Shown here: positions 23,666-36,476 of the stretch, piece after piece
How the letters are laid out: every line of letters begins with the position of its first letter
Position numbering within the stretch: the stretch's first letter is position 1
Translations under genes and position numbers: made by a program
Assembly (NCBI GenBank): GCA_036873755.1
Contig: JAVTVY010020291.1
Location: 1-64,000, forward strand
Length of the DNA stretch: 64,000 nt
Direction of reading: 5' to 3'
Source of the DNA: Hanleya hanleyi
Taxonomy: Eukaryota > Mollusca > Polyplacophora > Lepidopleurida > Hanleyidae
Notes under the pieces: model-generated
The model's database searches: none
What the model was told of the DNA's origin: nothing
Seen by the model: only the letters and a program-made list of their open reading frames with translations

Positions 23666-26649
23666 TGAAGCCCCTTGGGCTCTTGTTAGGTCTGGTATAT
23701 GCATTTATTAGACTGGTGGTCCATTGAAATTACTAGTGAGAGCCCTTCAAAACCACGATTCACAACTCTACTTGTATAGTGATAAGCAAATCGACAATGG
23801 CTTGAACTTGAAGTTCCCACGCGGAAGACATTCACGAGCGATTTTCAGAGAATCTACTAAATGTGATAATTTCCATCGCTGGCTTGGAACGAAGTTCGTA
23901 TAATTTGGTCAGTCGAGCCGACAGTCGCAACATTGGAGAAAATACTGTACAAAAGTTTGCTGAAGTGAGAAATAAAATCTACTGCCACAGACATAGACAT
24001 TGTAAATTCGGACGACGGGCGAGAGGCTGTAATCAAGGAACGGGTGGAGAATTATTGACCCGATCATTTCCTCCTTTGTACCAGACGTTTTTAGCCGAGA
24101 AGTGCCAAATTGAATTATGGGTAACTAGTGGCCCCAGGGGAAAAATCTACGAGGCTTATTAATCGAGCAGCCTTCGGGGAATGCCGGATGGGCTCAGTTT
24201 AGCTTATACTGATGTGTTCAATCGATAAAAGCGGGAACGAATAGATGAAGGACTGAAAATGTGGGGATACATATATATGGTATATAATGATGTGGTCAGG
24301 AAGCATTTTGTAAGCTTAATTTTTTTCTTTTCATTGATTACATGGACTAACTTTGCACATTAATCAACCGGGCAAATTAGGATGTGGTAATGCTGGAAAG
24401 GACCACTCGCCCTTTGCCACACATGATCCACACAGAAATACATGTACCTTTGTTTCATTTTTGTAAAAGACTTGATTTAATCCACAATATGTTCTAGGTA
24501 CCCTTTTGTGGGCATATACAGAGATAGGCGTGTCCTTAAGTTTGAGATGTACCAGTTCATGTATGAGCAGTCTGTCAACATTTTTCTGGAACCGTAGGTA
24601 TCAATATAGCAAGGATCTGACATATTTTTGTGTTCACACTGTCTGTAGTGTTTGTAGTCTGGGACATGTATGTTTAAGTAAGAAGTACCGAGAGGCTGGA
24701 GTCAGTGGGAACTTAACCAGGATTCTGGTGCACTGGTGAAGTCTGTTTATTATTTCTGGATAATATGTGTATTTAATACTCGGTGCATGGCAAACTGGTC
24801 TAAACACATGTACACATGTTGTGCAGCTTTCGAAAATGTTACCACAAGAATAACAATTTTGGGCGGAGACTGGAAGCTGCATGTATGCTGCTCTATTCTT
24901 GGCAATTTTCTGTAAGTGTTATTTGTGCATTGTGGTCCCTGATGAATCCAGTACTGCAGCCACCAAATTTGGAGATGATGTTTACTGTTGCACCTCGACC
25001 ATAATTGACCAAACCATCCTCATCAATTTTCAAAAAGGTCATTCAGAAATAATTTCATTCTTAAAATGAACATTTCGCTGTAGTTCATCTATGATAGAAT
25101 GTAAAGTTGTCAAAGAAAATATTGGATTTTGGTCATTTTGTAGTTAACCATCCTGGGTATTATTTCTTTGCCAGGCATATTCACAAAAATGGCTGAATTT
25201 GGAATTTGAATGCAAGCTGTACATTTTAACCCAAAGTCACAAATATGGTCAGAATAGTTTCTTGTCCTGATGTCCCTGTACTTTAGAGCTAGCATACTCT
25301 CTGTGATATGCATTCAGGGCCGGATATTGTATTGTACAGACTGATGTTTATGAGAAAATGTATTATCCAATATCACTAACATTCCTGTTGGGCCCCAGTA
25401 ACGAAACTGCCATAAACCACCCTCTGATAGACTAATGTCACTTGGTGTTGACTAATGACGTCTAATTACCCAGCAAGCAATACATAAATAAAGGTGTTTT
25501 ACCCACCTAAGTGACAAGTCTCTATAAGTGGCAGCTGACATCATTTACTTCCTAGATGGCTGTCACTTATTTTGAGGTGGTACATTTTTCTGGAAGGGGA
25601 CTGTTGAGATATTGACTCTACACAGGAATAATGACATACAGGCATTCTGCAGGAAGTTAGAAGGAAAGGCTAGCTTGAATGTTCAATGTCATCTGTTGTG
25701 CTCATTTTGTTCTTGGTCTTAGGATAAAACTTCACAGCTCTGAAACTACCAATGGTAGTAATTCACTGTCTCTTTTCACCTCTTTTACCTCCAAAAAAAG
25801 GAAATTAAAATCTCTCTAGCCAGAGGAATGAGCAATGCCTGATTCAAGGCAAGGACCAGGGCAAGCCCCAGCCCCTCCTCCGCTGTTTGCTGAACAACTT
25901 TCCAAGAGTCATTGATATATGTAAATCACCATCCTTTGGAAATAATACAAATTCTTTAAAAAAGCAGATGCTTTAGACCCAAATTGGGCATATTTTTATT
26001 TTGTAAGTAATTACCAAAGAAAGGAATTATGAAGGAGTAGTTGACAATACTGATACTGAGAATTTGCTGGGGAAAACTCAAGGAACTAGAACTGCGTGCA
26101 TATATCGGAGTACCCCGAACTGGGATGTGTCAGCTTGAAATTGTGGAAGAGCAGTTCAGAAGAACAAGAACCACAGTGTTTATGATGATCTCTAATGATT
26201 TATAACTGAATTGGCCAACTTCGTGACTTTGCCTTCGAGACCCACAGATATCGCCACTAATATCTGTGTAGTGGTAAAACATATGTCAATGTATTATTCA
26301 CCTAGAGTAGAGCTGAAGTACAGACCCCTGGTGATGTGTTTTTGCTGGCGGCAACTCAAGTCTGGGTTGTTGCATTTTCTCTCTCCTCTGGGAAGTGTTC
26401 TGCTCTTTATGTAATATAATTACTAAGTGTGGCAGTTGTTGCTCTATATTTACCAGCTATCCCCCCAATGTGTGCGGCTTCCTTCAGTGGGTCTGTACTG
26501 ATTAGTACTCCCAATGCTGCCGTGAAGTTGACAGTATGAATGTAGCATAAAAAAGGTGGCCAAATTGAAGAAGTGTGCCAATAATGAATAATACCAAAAC
26601 TGTTACTAAAGTTAATCAACAAAATCTTCATGCAGTCAAAAATTACAAT
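23666..26649. other. Non-coding; no gene seen
   Basis: AT-rich DNA with short, featureless ORFs. Confidence 0.5.
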
Positions 26650-27460
26650 AAACTACATGAACTTGTAGCCAAAAAGTGAAACTAGCTGTACACCAAGTAT
26701 CAATAAAGTGAAACCTAACCATATACATTATGTAGTTATAAAGTGAAACTAACTGTACACACACTATAGCCATGAAGTGAAACTGCTTGTGCACAATGTA
26801 ATCAACAAGAGAAACCACTTGTACATGATTGTAGTTATAAATTGAAACTAACTGTACACAAGGTAGCCATAAAGTGAAACTGTTTGTCCACAATGTAGCC
26901 ATAAACTAAAACCACTTGTACACAAGGTATACAAAAAGTGAAACTAACTGTACACAATGTAACCATAAAGTGAATCTGCTTGTCCAAAATGTAACCAAAA
27001 AATAAAACCACTTGTACACAAGGTATACAAAAAGTGAAACTAGCTGTACACAATGTAGCCATAACGTGAAACTGCTTGTCCACAATGTACCCAAAAACTG
27101 AAACAACATGTACACAATGTATACAAAATGTGGAACTAGCTGTACACAATGTAGCCATAAAGTGAAACTGCTTGTACACAATGTAGCTATACAGTGAAAC
27201 AACTGTACACAATGTAGCTATACAGTGAAACAACTGTACACAATGTAGCCATAAAGTGAAACTGCTTGTACACAATGTAGCTATACACTGAAACAACTGT
27301 ACACAATGTAGCCATAAAGTGAAACTGCTTGTACACAATGTAGCTATACAGTGAAACTGCTTGTACACAATGCAGCCATAAAGTGAAACGAACTGTACAC
27401 AATGTAGCTGTAAAGTGAAAGAAACTGTACACAATATAGTCCTGAGCCACTTGTACAAAC
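26650..27460. repeat. ~32-bp minisatellite
   Basis: About 25 tandem copies of a 31-33-bp unit of the type GTACACAATGTAGCCATAAA plus GTGAAACTGCTT. Units at 27160-27430 are the most uniform and those near 26650-26900 the most diverged. Long minus-strand ORFs across the array simply reflect a stop-poor repeat and are not regarded as genes. Confidence 0.9.
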
Positions 27461-30400
27461 TGTATGCATCGCTGCTGTTTAAGTGAAACTAACTGTACAC
27501 AACTTAACCAGAAGTGGCAAATACAACATTACTGTAGACAAGTGTTCATGCAGTTGCATACAAGAGAACATATTTTGGACTACATTTCCATTCAAAATCA
27601 ATAAAATGGTCACCTGATTGTTCTCCTAATCGTGGTTCAGGATAGCTATAAAAGGAGCTCCTCAGTCCTGAAAAATGGCGTTCAAGTTGCTCTCCAAACT
27701 TAACAAATGATACTAGGTAGCAAGGACGGCTAGTCCTTATATAAGCTTATTCATTTGTGATATTTATATAATTTCATCGAACACTTTTTCAAAAGTAGTC
27801 AAAAGAGGTGGATAGATAAAAGTCAGTTGATTAGACACCTTGTTATGGTATCATGGCATATGTGTGTATATACACCTAATTGTATGGAGTGCAGCCAAAA
27901 GGAAATGTAATATAAGACACCCAACCATTATTAACCCTATTTGTGGGGAACAACAGCCTCTCCTCTGTCAATTTCTCCAGAAAAATAAAAAGCATTCTGA
28001 TGTTTTTGCCAATGAAAATATGACCAGATTTCAGCACTTTGAGGTACAATGTAGTAACGAGAATAGCAGGTTTTCCGCTGAACATATTCTCCCTATAGCT
28101 GAAGGGTCTGCTGAGGTTATGCAGGAGTCTAAAAAGACCATATTTTATCTTGGATTCCTGTATGTTATCAGGCCACAGAGTGGGGCCAATACAATTTGCC
28201 TTCCCCGTATCTCCCTTGCTGACACAAACACAAATGTTGAGCTTTTTATTGCTGCCCCCACTGGCAGTTTGGATAAAACATCAATTTCCTAGAGATAACT
28301 TCCACCATTTTGACCAATGAAATATACAACACAATTAGTTTGTGCTTTCAACTGCCAGTGTCATTTGAAGAGAGATTTACTGGCAGCTGGTTAAGGGGAG
28401 ATAACTACATTTGAGAACTCTTTGCTATCCACTTGAGATGATGTGGATATATTTATTTTGACCAAAGTTATGTAGATACATGGCCATCTTTGAAAATATT
28501 TTACTAAAAAATGTGAAAAAGTTGATGAAAAGAGACTTCTCCTTTTAGTATGTTCATCATTTATTTGCTGTAGTGATCACCTACTGTTACAATCTGAGAC
28601 AGTATAGATTGCTTGTTTGCTCATGAGTTCATCTTACTTCAGCCTTGACAGGACAGTGTTTGGGAAATGCTTTTTTTCTGTTTTCCACACATCATGATTG
28701 GAGTGGTCATATATTTCCAGTTAGAAGTGGCTATTTCAGCTTTCTGACTGTTACAGCTGTTTCTTAATTGTATGAAAGAATACAGACAGGAAGTGCATGT
28801 TTCGGGCTGGGAGGGCGAGTGAAATGTGTGGGGTCCATCTATTAAGTAATGATACCTCACTCGATCCGGTAATTGCTACTCTCGTTACTGGCCATAATTA
28901 ACTGTAATTACCTGTAATTTTGAAGCACTCCCCTTATAGACATATCATCCCTGTCTATGGATGGGATTGCTCATCCATCTCATGCTAATTCTGTAGCAGG
29001 GATAAAAGATCAACCCGAATTAGGTGACGTATCATGAAGCTAGGGGAAATTTATTATATTATATGGATATTATAGAAGTATGTTAATTGATGTGAAATAA
29101 CATCACAGTATCTATGGTTTCCATTAACTGATGTTACATGCAATTCAGACTCATTTCAATGTCGACTTTTTCAGTCAAAAATTGCATTTGGTCTACTGCC
29201 AAAATAGAACTGCATGTGTCTGGTACACAGCCATTATTTTTTACACATAAACAGCTGAGTCCTTTCGGGGAATTTTATGCTATTGAACACAACTAATGAG
29301 GTATCAAAAAAATTGTTGAAGAGTTGGGAACCTTAACTGAACTTTCCCTGTGTTGGTGTTTGGATAGAATTCTGAGATTTTTCAGGTATTAATTCATAAT
29401 AGGATAACTCCTATCATTATTGGATCTCAGAAAATAAAATTTACAACTATAAAATCAGGGGATGATCAAATTTATTAAAACATGAAGTTAACAAAATGGT
29501 CTAAATCATGTAGATAATCCATTATCGCTTTGTTATTTCAGTGATTTTTTTAGGGTGATCAAATTTATTAGAACCACAGATCGATCACTGTCCTCAAAAT
29601 TTGGGCTGATCGATTTTAAGCTGGGTGATTGAATTATTAGAGGAATTACCGAATTCACATTATTTTGGATTTCAATATTCGTTTAAAAGAATTAATACGT
29701 CCGACATTACATTCCTCTGTGCAATCCTGGTGGTTACACAGATTGTAAGATACACTGTAAACTAGACATTTACAGATTAAAACATACATCTATGTGTGTT
29801 TGCTTTTATTATCATATTTTTTAAATTAGAGTTAAAATTCTAAGTAGGTTTTTTTTATACCAACATGAAATGTATAAGATGATATTCTTACAAATGTGTT
29901 TATTTCCTGAAAACAGAGAGAATTTTAAACATGTTTTAAAAGGCAGACAGATTTCATGTTTAATATTAAAATGCCTCATTTAAATTACAGTGTAATAGAC
30001 CTGAAACCTATGACATTTTATCCCACTTCTATCCCATGATGCAAAGTACGTCTGTGACAAATGGCAAGTGGGCATCATAATGATACTATACAATTGTCCC
30101 CATGTAACACGAAATCAATTCAATTGCCAATGTGAAATCCCTTGGACTGGCACAGTCAGAGAAAACAAGTGTTGTAAGCTTTAATATGGCGTGTCAGGTT
30201 ACATACAGGGCTCCATGCCTTTCAGGCACCTGTACTGTGTATTGACAATTAAATTAATGACAATTCATCACATCATTGAAAGAGGAATTAAAACATGCTC
30301 AGTTTTTAGATCTGTTAATTAATATCACAGTTTCAGATTGGTACAATGCAAGTGGAACTTTAAAGAAGATAACAAACCCTTAGTTTCTTCTTGCAAACTG

Positions 30401-31613
30401 ATTTAAGGAAGATCTTGCATTAAATTGCATCTCAAAAGCTCAGAATGTTTTACACCAATTTTCGAGCCATGTTTATCTGGATTGATCCATAGACAGTTAT
30501 TCCAGATCTATGCCTAAAAAGTCCTTATCAGCGCATGCAATAGCGCATAACCTGCAACACCTCTTTTGAAGGGATTAATTTCTTAAGTCTAACAGACTAT
30601 GCCATTGTATGTTTTCTATCCGGGACAGAATTTAATATGGCATAGATGGGAGAGCAAATGAATTCTATCTGCAGTGTATGCGCTTTGATGTGTAATTTCT
30701 GACATAATCAGATTTAACTTTGTGTTGCGCGCCAAAGAAAATCCAGCCAGGTTGCCATGGTAATGTGGCGTGATTTGCATTTAATTTGTTCATGTTTCTG
30801 GGGAAATCTGCTTTGCCATAGCTTGGCTGGGTCATGAAATCTTGCTGCCAATTTTATTCCGAATGAAACCAGTAAATGAAATTACAGCGGGGTTCAGTGT
30901 TTTCCAATCTATTGAAGATCTTTCTTCCTTCTCTTTCAATAAGTAACTTTTTGCTGACGACAAACCCAGCTCATTCACAAAGGCAAAATGTGTTTTTTTT
31001 TGTTTTTTTTTTATAAGAAGAAATCCATATTCTGCTTCAGAGCTTCCTCCTGCAGACTGCATGTTGGATTTCTCTGACACTTACAACATTTTATTCTTCC
31101 AATCAGTTTTGGTCATTTCTGTGACCCTTATTAGAACCAAAAAATTGAACCAACTGAATGTGGGCTGAAATTGGAGTCAACTCGGCATTTAATTTTGAAT
31201 GTTAGCAAATAAATTTAACATCTTGACATATATGATAGACATGTTTGCAATAATATTTCAATCACTGACAGTACAGACATAACCCAATATTTCTCATAGG
31301 ATATTGCTGATGTTGTACTGTATAATAGCCATGATTTTGCACACAGTTAATATTCTCCTGAGATAGGAGTTGCATATTATTTCCACATGAAGAAATTTTG
31401 CCAGCCTCAGTGATGCAATTAATAATTAATTAATTAGTGTTAGCATTATATCAATTCTGTCTCTCAATGTTTGTAAAATTTGCAAGAGCTGTTGAATGCT
31501 CTCTCATGCAGCATCTCCATTGCATTTCTTAATTCTAAGAGAGTGATCAAAAACTCCACTGAAGAAGTAGTTAGGAGAGTAATGAAGATTGAGAGTGACC
31601 ACTCTCCTTAAAC
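27461..31613. other. Non-coding; one copy of dispersed AT-rich family
   Basis: A 150-codon ORF at 27840-28292 has no recognisable domain or splice context and is not called. A well-preserved member of the dispersed family (GATCAAATTTATTA.. blocks) lies at 29455-29650. Confidence 0.5.
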
Positions 31614-32780
31614 CTGAGAGACCGTGATATGTTATAACTGAGAGACTGCAGTTATATATTATAACTGAGAGACTGCAGTTATGTTATAACTGAGAGACTG
31701 CAGTTATATGTTATAACTGAGAGACTTGTCATATATTATAACTGAGAGACTGCAGTTATATATTATAACTGAGAGACTGCAGTTATATGTTATAACTGAG
31801 AGACTGCAGTTATATGTTATAACTGAGAGACTGCAGTTATATATTATAACTGAGACTGCAGTTATATGTTATAACTGAGAGACTGCAGTTATATGTTATA
31901 ACTGAGAGACTTGTCATATATTATAACTGAGAGACTGCAGTTATATATTATAACTGAGAGACTGCAGTTATGTTATAACTGAGAGACTTGTCATATATTA
32001 TAACTGAGAGACTGCAGTTATATATTATAACTGAGAGACTGCAGTTATGTTATAACTGAGAGACTGCAGTTATATGTTATAACTGAGAGACTTGTCATAT
32101 ATTATAACTGAGAGACTGCAGTTATATATTATAACTGAGAGACTGCAGTTATATGTTATAACTGAGAGACTGCAGTTTTATGTTATAACTGAGAGACTGC
32201 AGTTATATGTTATAACTGAGAGACTTGTCATATATTATAACTGAGAGACTGCAGTTATATATTATAACTGAGAGACTGCAGTTATATATTATAACTGAGA
32301 GACTGCAGTTATATGTTATAACTGAGAGACTTGTCATATATTATAACTGAGAGACTGCAGTTATATATTATAACTGAGAGACTGCAGTTATGTTATAACT
32401 GAGAGACTTGTCATATATTATAACTGAGAGACTGCAGTTCTATGTTATAACTGAGAGACTGCAGTTATGTTATAACTGGGAGACTGCAGTTATAATGTTA
32501 TAACTGAGAGACAGCATAACTGAGAGACGGCAGTTATATGTTATAACTGAGAGACTGCAGTTATATTATAACTGGGTGACTGCAGTTATATGTTATAATT
32601 GAGAGATGGCAGTTATGTTATAACTGGGAGACAGCAGTTATATGTTATAACTGAGAGGCTGCAGTTATATATTATAACTGAGAGACTGCAGTTATAAATT
32701 ATAACTGAGAGACCGCAGTTATATATTATAACTGAGAAACTGCAGTTATATATTGTAACTGAGAGACTGCAGTTATATAT
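31614..32780. repeat. 27-bp minisatellite with hairpin-forming unit
   Basis: About 43 tandem copies of TTATAACTGAGAGACTGCAG plus TTATATG, interspersed with a 25-bp variant ending GACTTGTCATATA roughly every three to six units. Each main unit carries ATAACTG and, 8 bases on, its reverse complement CAGTTAT. Copies are highly uniform up to about 32450 and more variable after that. Confidence 0.95.
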
Positions 32781-33240
32781 TTTTCCAGATCATCATCCTC
32801 ATTGGGTGGATTAGCCTCAATATTTTTGCTGCCAAACAGATTTTTATCCATAAATATGTATTGTATTCACTGCATTGAGGTGTCCGTTAATAGTAAAACA
32901 TGTTTTGCAATTTTGTAAGCATACATTTATGGTTTGATCTGTTCTAAATTAATCAAAGAAAGTACATGTATGGCACAGGTTTCATCTTCATCAATCTGAA
33001 AACAGAAAATCACTAACATTTCAGACTTGCTAAAATGAAATATTCCATATCATGGAGAATTTGGACAAAGTTGGATATATTTTGGATATTAGCTTTTAGA
33101 ATACTCTCTAAAAATTTGAGTGAGTTGTTTAGTTTGGGTGAATATTGATCCCATTTCCTAGAAATATCTGAATATTTGAAGCGTAATTAGTGTAAGACAA
33201 AGTGCTTTGTTTGGACTAACGTTGTTATTTTCGTTTGTAG

Positions 33241-33367
33241 ATATAACAAAGAGGTTCCAGAGCCCGGTTTCATCAGCCAAGTGAAATACAATCCTGAAGT
33301 GAAAGTTTCCCTGACACCAGACCCCAAACTTTTGGCTTTAAAAGATGAACTTGCTCGTCTGAAAAGG
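33241..33367 (+). CDS. Glypican, antepenultimate coding exon (partial gene)
   Basis: This 127-bp internal exon is bounded by an acceptor (TTTCGTTTGTAG just upstream) and a donor (AGG then GTAAGC). It begins with one base completing a split codon and ends on a whole codon. The peptide begins YNKEVPEPGFISQVKYNPEV and continues into a helix-like stretch ending DELARLKR. The sequence resembles the region after the last core-protein cysteines of glypicans, where an N-(N/Y)-P-E-V motif precedes a helix leading to the glycosaminoglycan attachment segment. Glypicans are GPI-anchored heparan-sulfate proteoglycans that modulate Wnt, Hedgehog, BMP and FGF signalling at the cell surface. Similarity looks closest to the GPC4/GPC6 (Dally-like) group, but the fragment is too short to fix the subfamily. 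The upstream exons, including the cysteine-rich core, are not in this window, so the preceding intron exceeds 33 kb. Confidence 0.82.
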
Positions 33368-34990
33368 GTAAGCCTGATGTGAAAAATACTGTGCATGCCA
33401 AATATCTTCAGTACACCATTCAGTCATCTCCTGTATTTCCTACACAGACCTATCAACTCCCACGCATTTGAATGGCATCTGTCTCGTGCTTTCAAAATAT
33501 ATCGAAATATCCTGTATCTAGGCATTTTCATGGAATTATTTAAAAACTGACCAACAGTCATTCAAAATTGATCAGTTTGCAAAAAAAAGAGACTGTAATT
33601 TCAATAATTTCCTGGACTTGGTTAAAAAGTATTCATTCATATGCTCTGTGAAAGTTGCAATGTTAATGGGTAGGCTATTTAAAAAAAAAAAAAGAGAAAA
33701 ATTGTATAAAATGATGCCTAGAATATGTTACAGTTTTGAGGGCTCGTATTAATGCCTGGGCGGATATAGTTGGATCATCTCCTGCCTTGGCAAAATTAAA
33801 AGTTAAAGTGATCGTAAACCCTCAAGTATAGTTTCCATCAAATGAAAGACCATTGCGAACAGTGTCGGAAAATATTTATTGTAAGTTTTTACGATTTTAT
33901 TACACAGAATAAACTGCAAATAAAGCATGGTATTCTATGGTGGTCTGTTGCAATCATATCTAGGTCCAGTGACGTCACACTGACATAATACATATATTTC
34001 AAACTGTATCTATATGCACTCTCCAATGCTTGATTCAAGCTTAAGGTGTGTATACTTTGAGTTTCAACGCAGACTCACTGTTCTAATGTGCATGTTTCAC
34101 CAAAATCGGGGAAATTAAATGCAATATTCAAATTGACTTGACACATATGAGTTACCATCTCCCAGAGTTTGGTGAAACCTGCACATTGGAACAGTGAGTC
34201 TGTGTTGAAACTCAAAGTATACACACCTTAAGCTTGAATCAAGCCTTGACAAATGTATACAAAGTTTGGAATGATAGCAATGGACCACCATAGAATACCA
34301 TGCTTTATTTGCAGTTTACTCTGTGTAAAAAAATTACAATAAATATTTTCCCACACTGTTTGCAATGGTCTTTCATTTGATGGAAACATTACTTGAGGGT
34401 TTACGATCACTTTAAGAGATATACCAAGGTGATATCAGAGCAATATATTGAGTCTAGGAGTATATCTAATATGTCATTCAAGCCATCCAGGCTTAGTTTC
34501 CATTCATGTCTTTTGGACATGCAGGCTATACATTTATATGAAGTAGGCCCTATATGTCACTCTGCCAATATATTCTGTGTACTAATACCTTACATTGCAG
34601 GCCTTGCTTTCCGTCAAACTTTACAGAACTCCAAATAGATTCTTGCAATTGAACTTTGCAGAAATCCATGGAAATCCAAAGCTGTCATTTCTTCAGACTG
34701 CAGAAATTTTATGACAATCTGTTGGATTCTCGCAAAATCGCAAATTATTTTGCAGGAGTGCTGATGGGAATGGGATTTCCGTGAAAAAGCAAACCCTGCA
34801 CTGCTAAATTTACATATGAGTATCCAGTATGGAATTCAGTCATATTGTATGCCTAATTCCACTAAATACAATTCCCATCCTGAAGTCATCCGGATAAGCT
34901 TTATTACCGTTGCTGAGAAATGAACTTTGCATTTGATTCCATTATTAAATTACATGTAATTCATAATTAACAATTTATCATAATTTATAG
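33368..34990 (+). other. Glypican intron containing a fold-back element
   Basis: This intron of about 1.6 kb has GT-AG borders between the antepenultimate and penultimate coding exons. It is AT-rich with poly-A runs. Its central part is the TTAA-flanked fold-back element at 33805-34415. No other coding potential was seen. Confidence 0.8.
33805..34415. mobile_element. TTAA-flanked fold-back element in glypican intron
   Basis: The left end TTAAAGTGATCGTAAACCCT (from 33805) and the right end (AGGGTTTACGATCACTTTAA, to 34415) are exact reverse complements at TTAA. The arms continue almost to the centre: 33805-34104 and 34168-34415, with about 63 bases of loop and a ~40-base extra stretch in the left arm containing GTGACGTCAC. 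There is no coding capacity. It is a MITE of piggyBac-like target preference. Confidence 0.85.
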
Positions 34991-35177
34991 GTATTGTCCA
35001 GTCAAACAGGAGAAGATATGATGCAAGCTGATTGGTCGGTCAATGTACCTGGTAGCGGGGATCGTCCAGCGCGCGATAAGGGTTATGGTTACGAGGGTGA
35101 TGACGAGGATCTGTTTTACTCAGGCAGCGGAAGTGGAGACAAGCCGGAGGGTACAAAAAATAAACGTAAAGGCAAAG
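34991..35177 (+). CDS. Glypican exon with heparan-sulfate attachment sites
   Basis: This 187-bp exon follows the acceptor TAATTTATAG and ends at the donor G|GTGAGT. It starts in phase 0, matching the end of exon 33241-33367, and ends with one base of a split codon. The peptide starts VLSSQTGEDMMQADW and contains an acidic stretch (EGDDEDLFY) immediately before three consecutive Ser-Gly dipeptides encoded at 35120-35137. Clustered Ser-Gly preceded by acidic residues is the usual signal for heparan sulfate chains in glypicans and syndecans. A basic tail (KNKRKGK) follows, which is unusual directly after the attachment cluster. The exon is followed at once by a tandem 25-bp repeat in the intron (35207-35350). 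Confidence 0.85.
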
Positions 35178-35206
35178 GTGAGTCAAAAATCTGAATATCC
35201 AGAAAA

Positions 35207-35350
35207 CCTTTGAACAGGATCTGTTAGGTAACCTTTGAACAGGATCTGTTAGGTAACCTTTGAACAGGATCTGTTAGGTAACCTTTGAACAGGATCTGTT
35301 AGGTAACCTTTGAACAGGATCTGTTAGGTAACCTTTGAACAGGATCTGTT
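35207..35350 (+). repeat. 25-bp tandem repeat next to splice donor
   Basis: Six copies of CCTTTGAACAGGATCTGTTA plus GGTAA, essentially identical, start 29 bases downstream of the donor of exon 34991-35177. Confidence 0.95.
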
Positions 35351-36399
35351 CGGTTAAATAATCCCTCTAATAATTCAATCACAGGAGGTAAATTTTCTCA
35401 CCATAAAATCTGGTGGTGATCAAAGGACCTGGCGTGGTTTAGTGAGATTTTGCTGAAATCTAATGTGCCGTTTTGGAGTGCCAAAATGAAATATCGCGTA
35501 AAAAAGAAACTTTTCAGTTAGCTTCAAAAATAGTATCTTGTTTTATGGTCTGAATATTTTCCAGGTCCTGGATCTTAGGGTTTTCAAATAACTGCAGCTT
35601 GAGGTAGTGTATTTTTGCAAAATCATGTATTTTGAGGTGAAAACAGCACTACAAAACCAGTCCAATAACAAGGTAAACTTTAACCCAAAATATTGGTTGT
35701 GTCAATAGTTAGTTGAAGCCCAAAAACGGGTTTGGTTCTGGACTGGTTTCATATGTTTATGGAGAGAGAAATGTGCTGTTTTCACCTCAAAACAGATCAT
35801 TTTGCACAAATACATTACATGTACTTCAAGATACTGCAAAGACACAGGGCCTAGAAAAGACACTGACAATATGACAAGATAATATACATGTACTTTTAAG
35901 CTAAATGAAAAATCTATTCATATGCAATATAACATTTTGGCACTGAAGGGGGCCAACATCTCACTCAACCATGCCATGTCATTTATTAGAACAAGTTGAC
36001 AAAATGGTCCAAAATCTTGTGCATAATCCATTATTTCTTCGTTATTTCAATGATTTTAGAGAGTGATCAAATTTATTAGAACAGCAAATTGAATTTTGTC
36101 CACAAAATTGAGGGATTGTAAGATATATTAGAGAGATTACCACAAGTAGACAGAAGTTCTTTCAGGTGCAGAACCATCCCATCATATTATTACTATATCA
36201 GAATTACCTGTCAGAATGTGGAATTTAATCTCTCCCATTACGCAACAAAATCATAATAATCTGCAGATTGATGCAGGTCATGAAAAAAATTAAGGGCCTT
36301 GGCTCCTCAGACATTTAGAGTAAGAGGCAACATGAGGGTGTAAAAAGGAATATAGAACCCTACCAGGGGTCTCAGGTGTGAAAGGTAATAGGACCAAAT

Positions 36400-36476
36400 G
36401 TAATGATATTACAGACTGATTGTTGAAAGCTATGTTAAATCATAATCACTCGCTCACTCACTCACTCAAAAGGATA
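36400..36476 (+). mobile_element. SINE-like 3' tail
   Basis: TTGTTGAAAGCTATGTTAAAT followed by CACTCGCTCACTCACTCACT matches the tail type seen at about 9340 and, with a TC tail, at about 14220 and 44205. No tRNA-like head is visible upstream, so it is probably 5'-truncated. Confidence 0.45.

Noticed and set aside
26835..27458. 207-codon minus-strand ORF
   Set aside because: It lies entirely inside the ~32-bp minisatellite and shows only the repeat's period.
27840..28292. 150-codon plus-strand ORF
   Set aside because: No recognisable domain, no promoter or splice context, and composition like the surrounding non-coding DNA.
31614..32780. CRISPR-like direct repeats
   Set aside because: Units are contiguous without unique spacers and the genome is eukaryotic.
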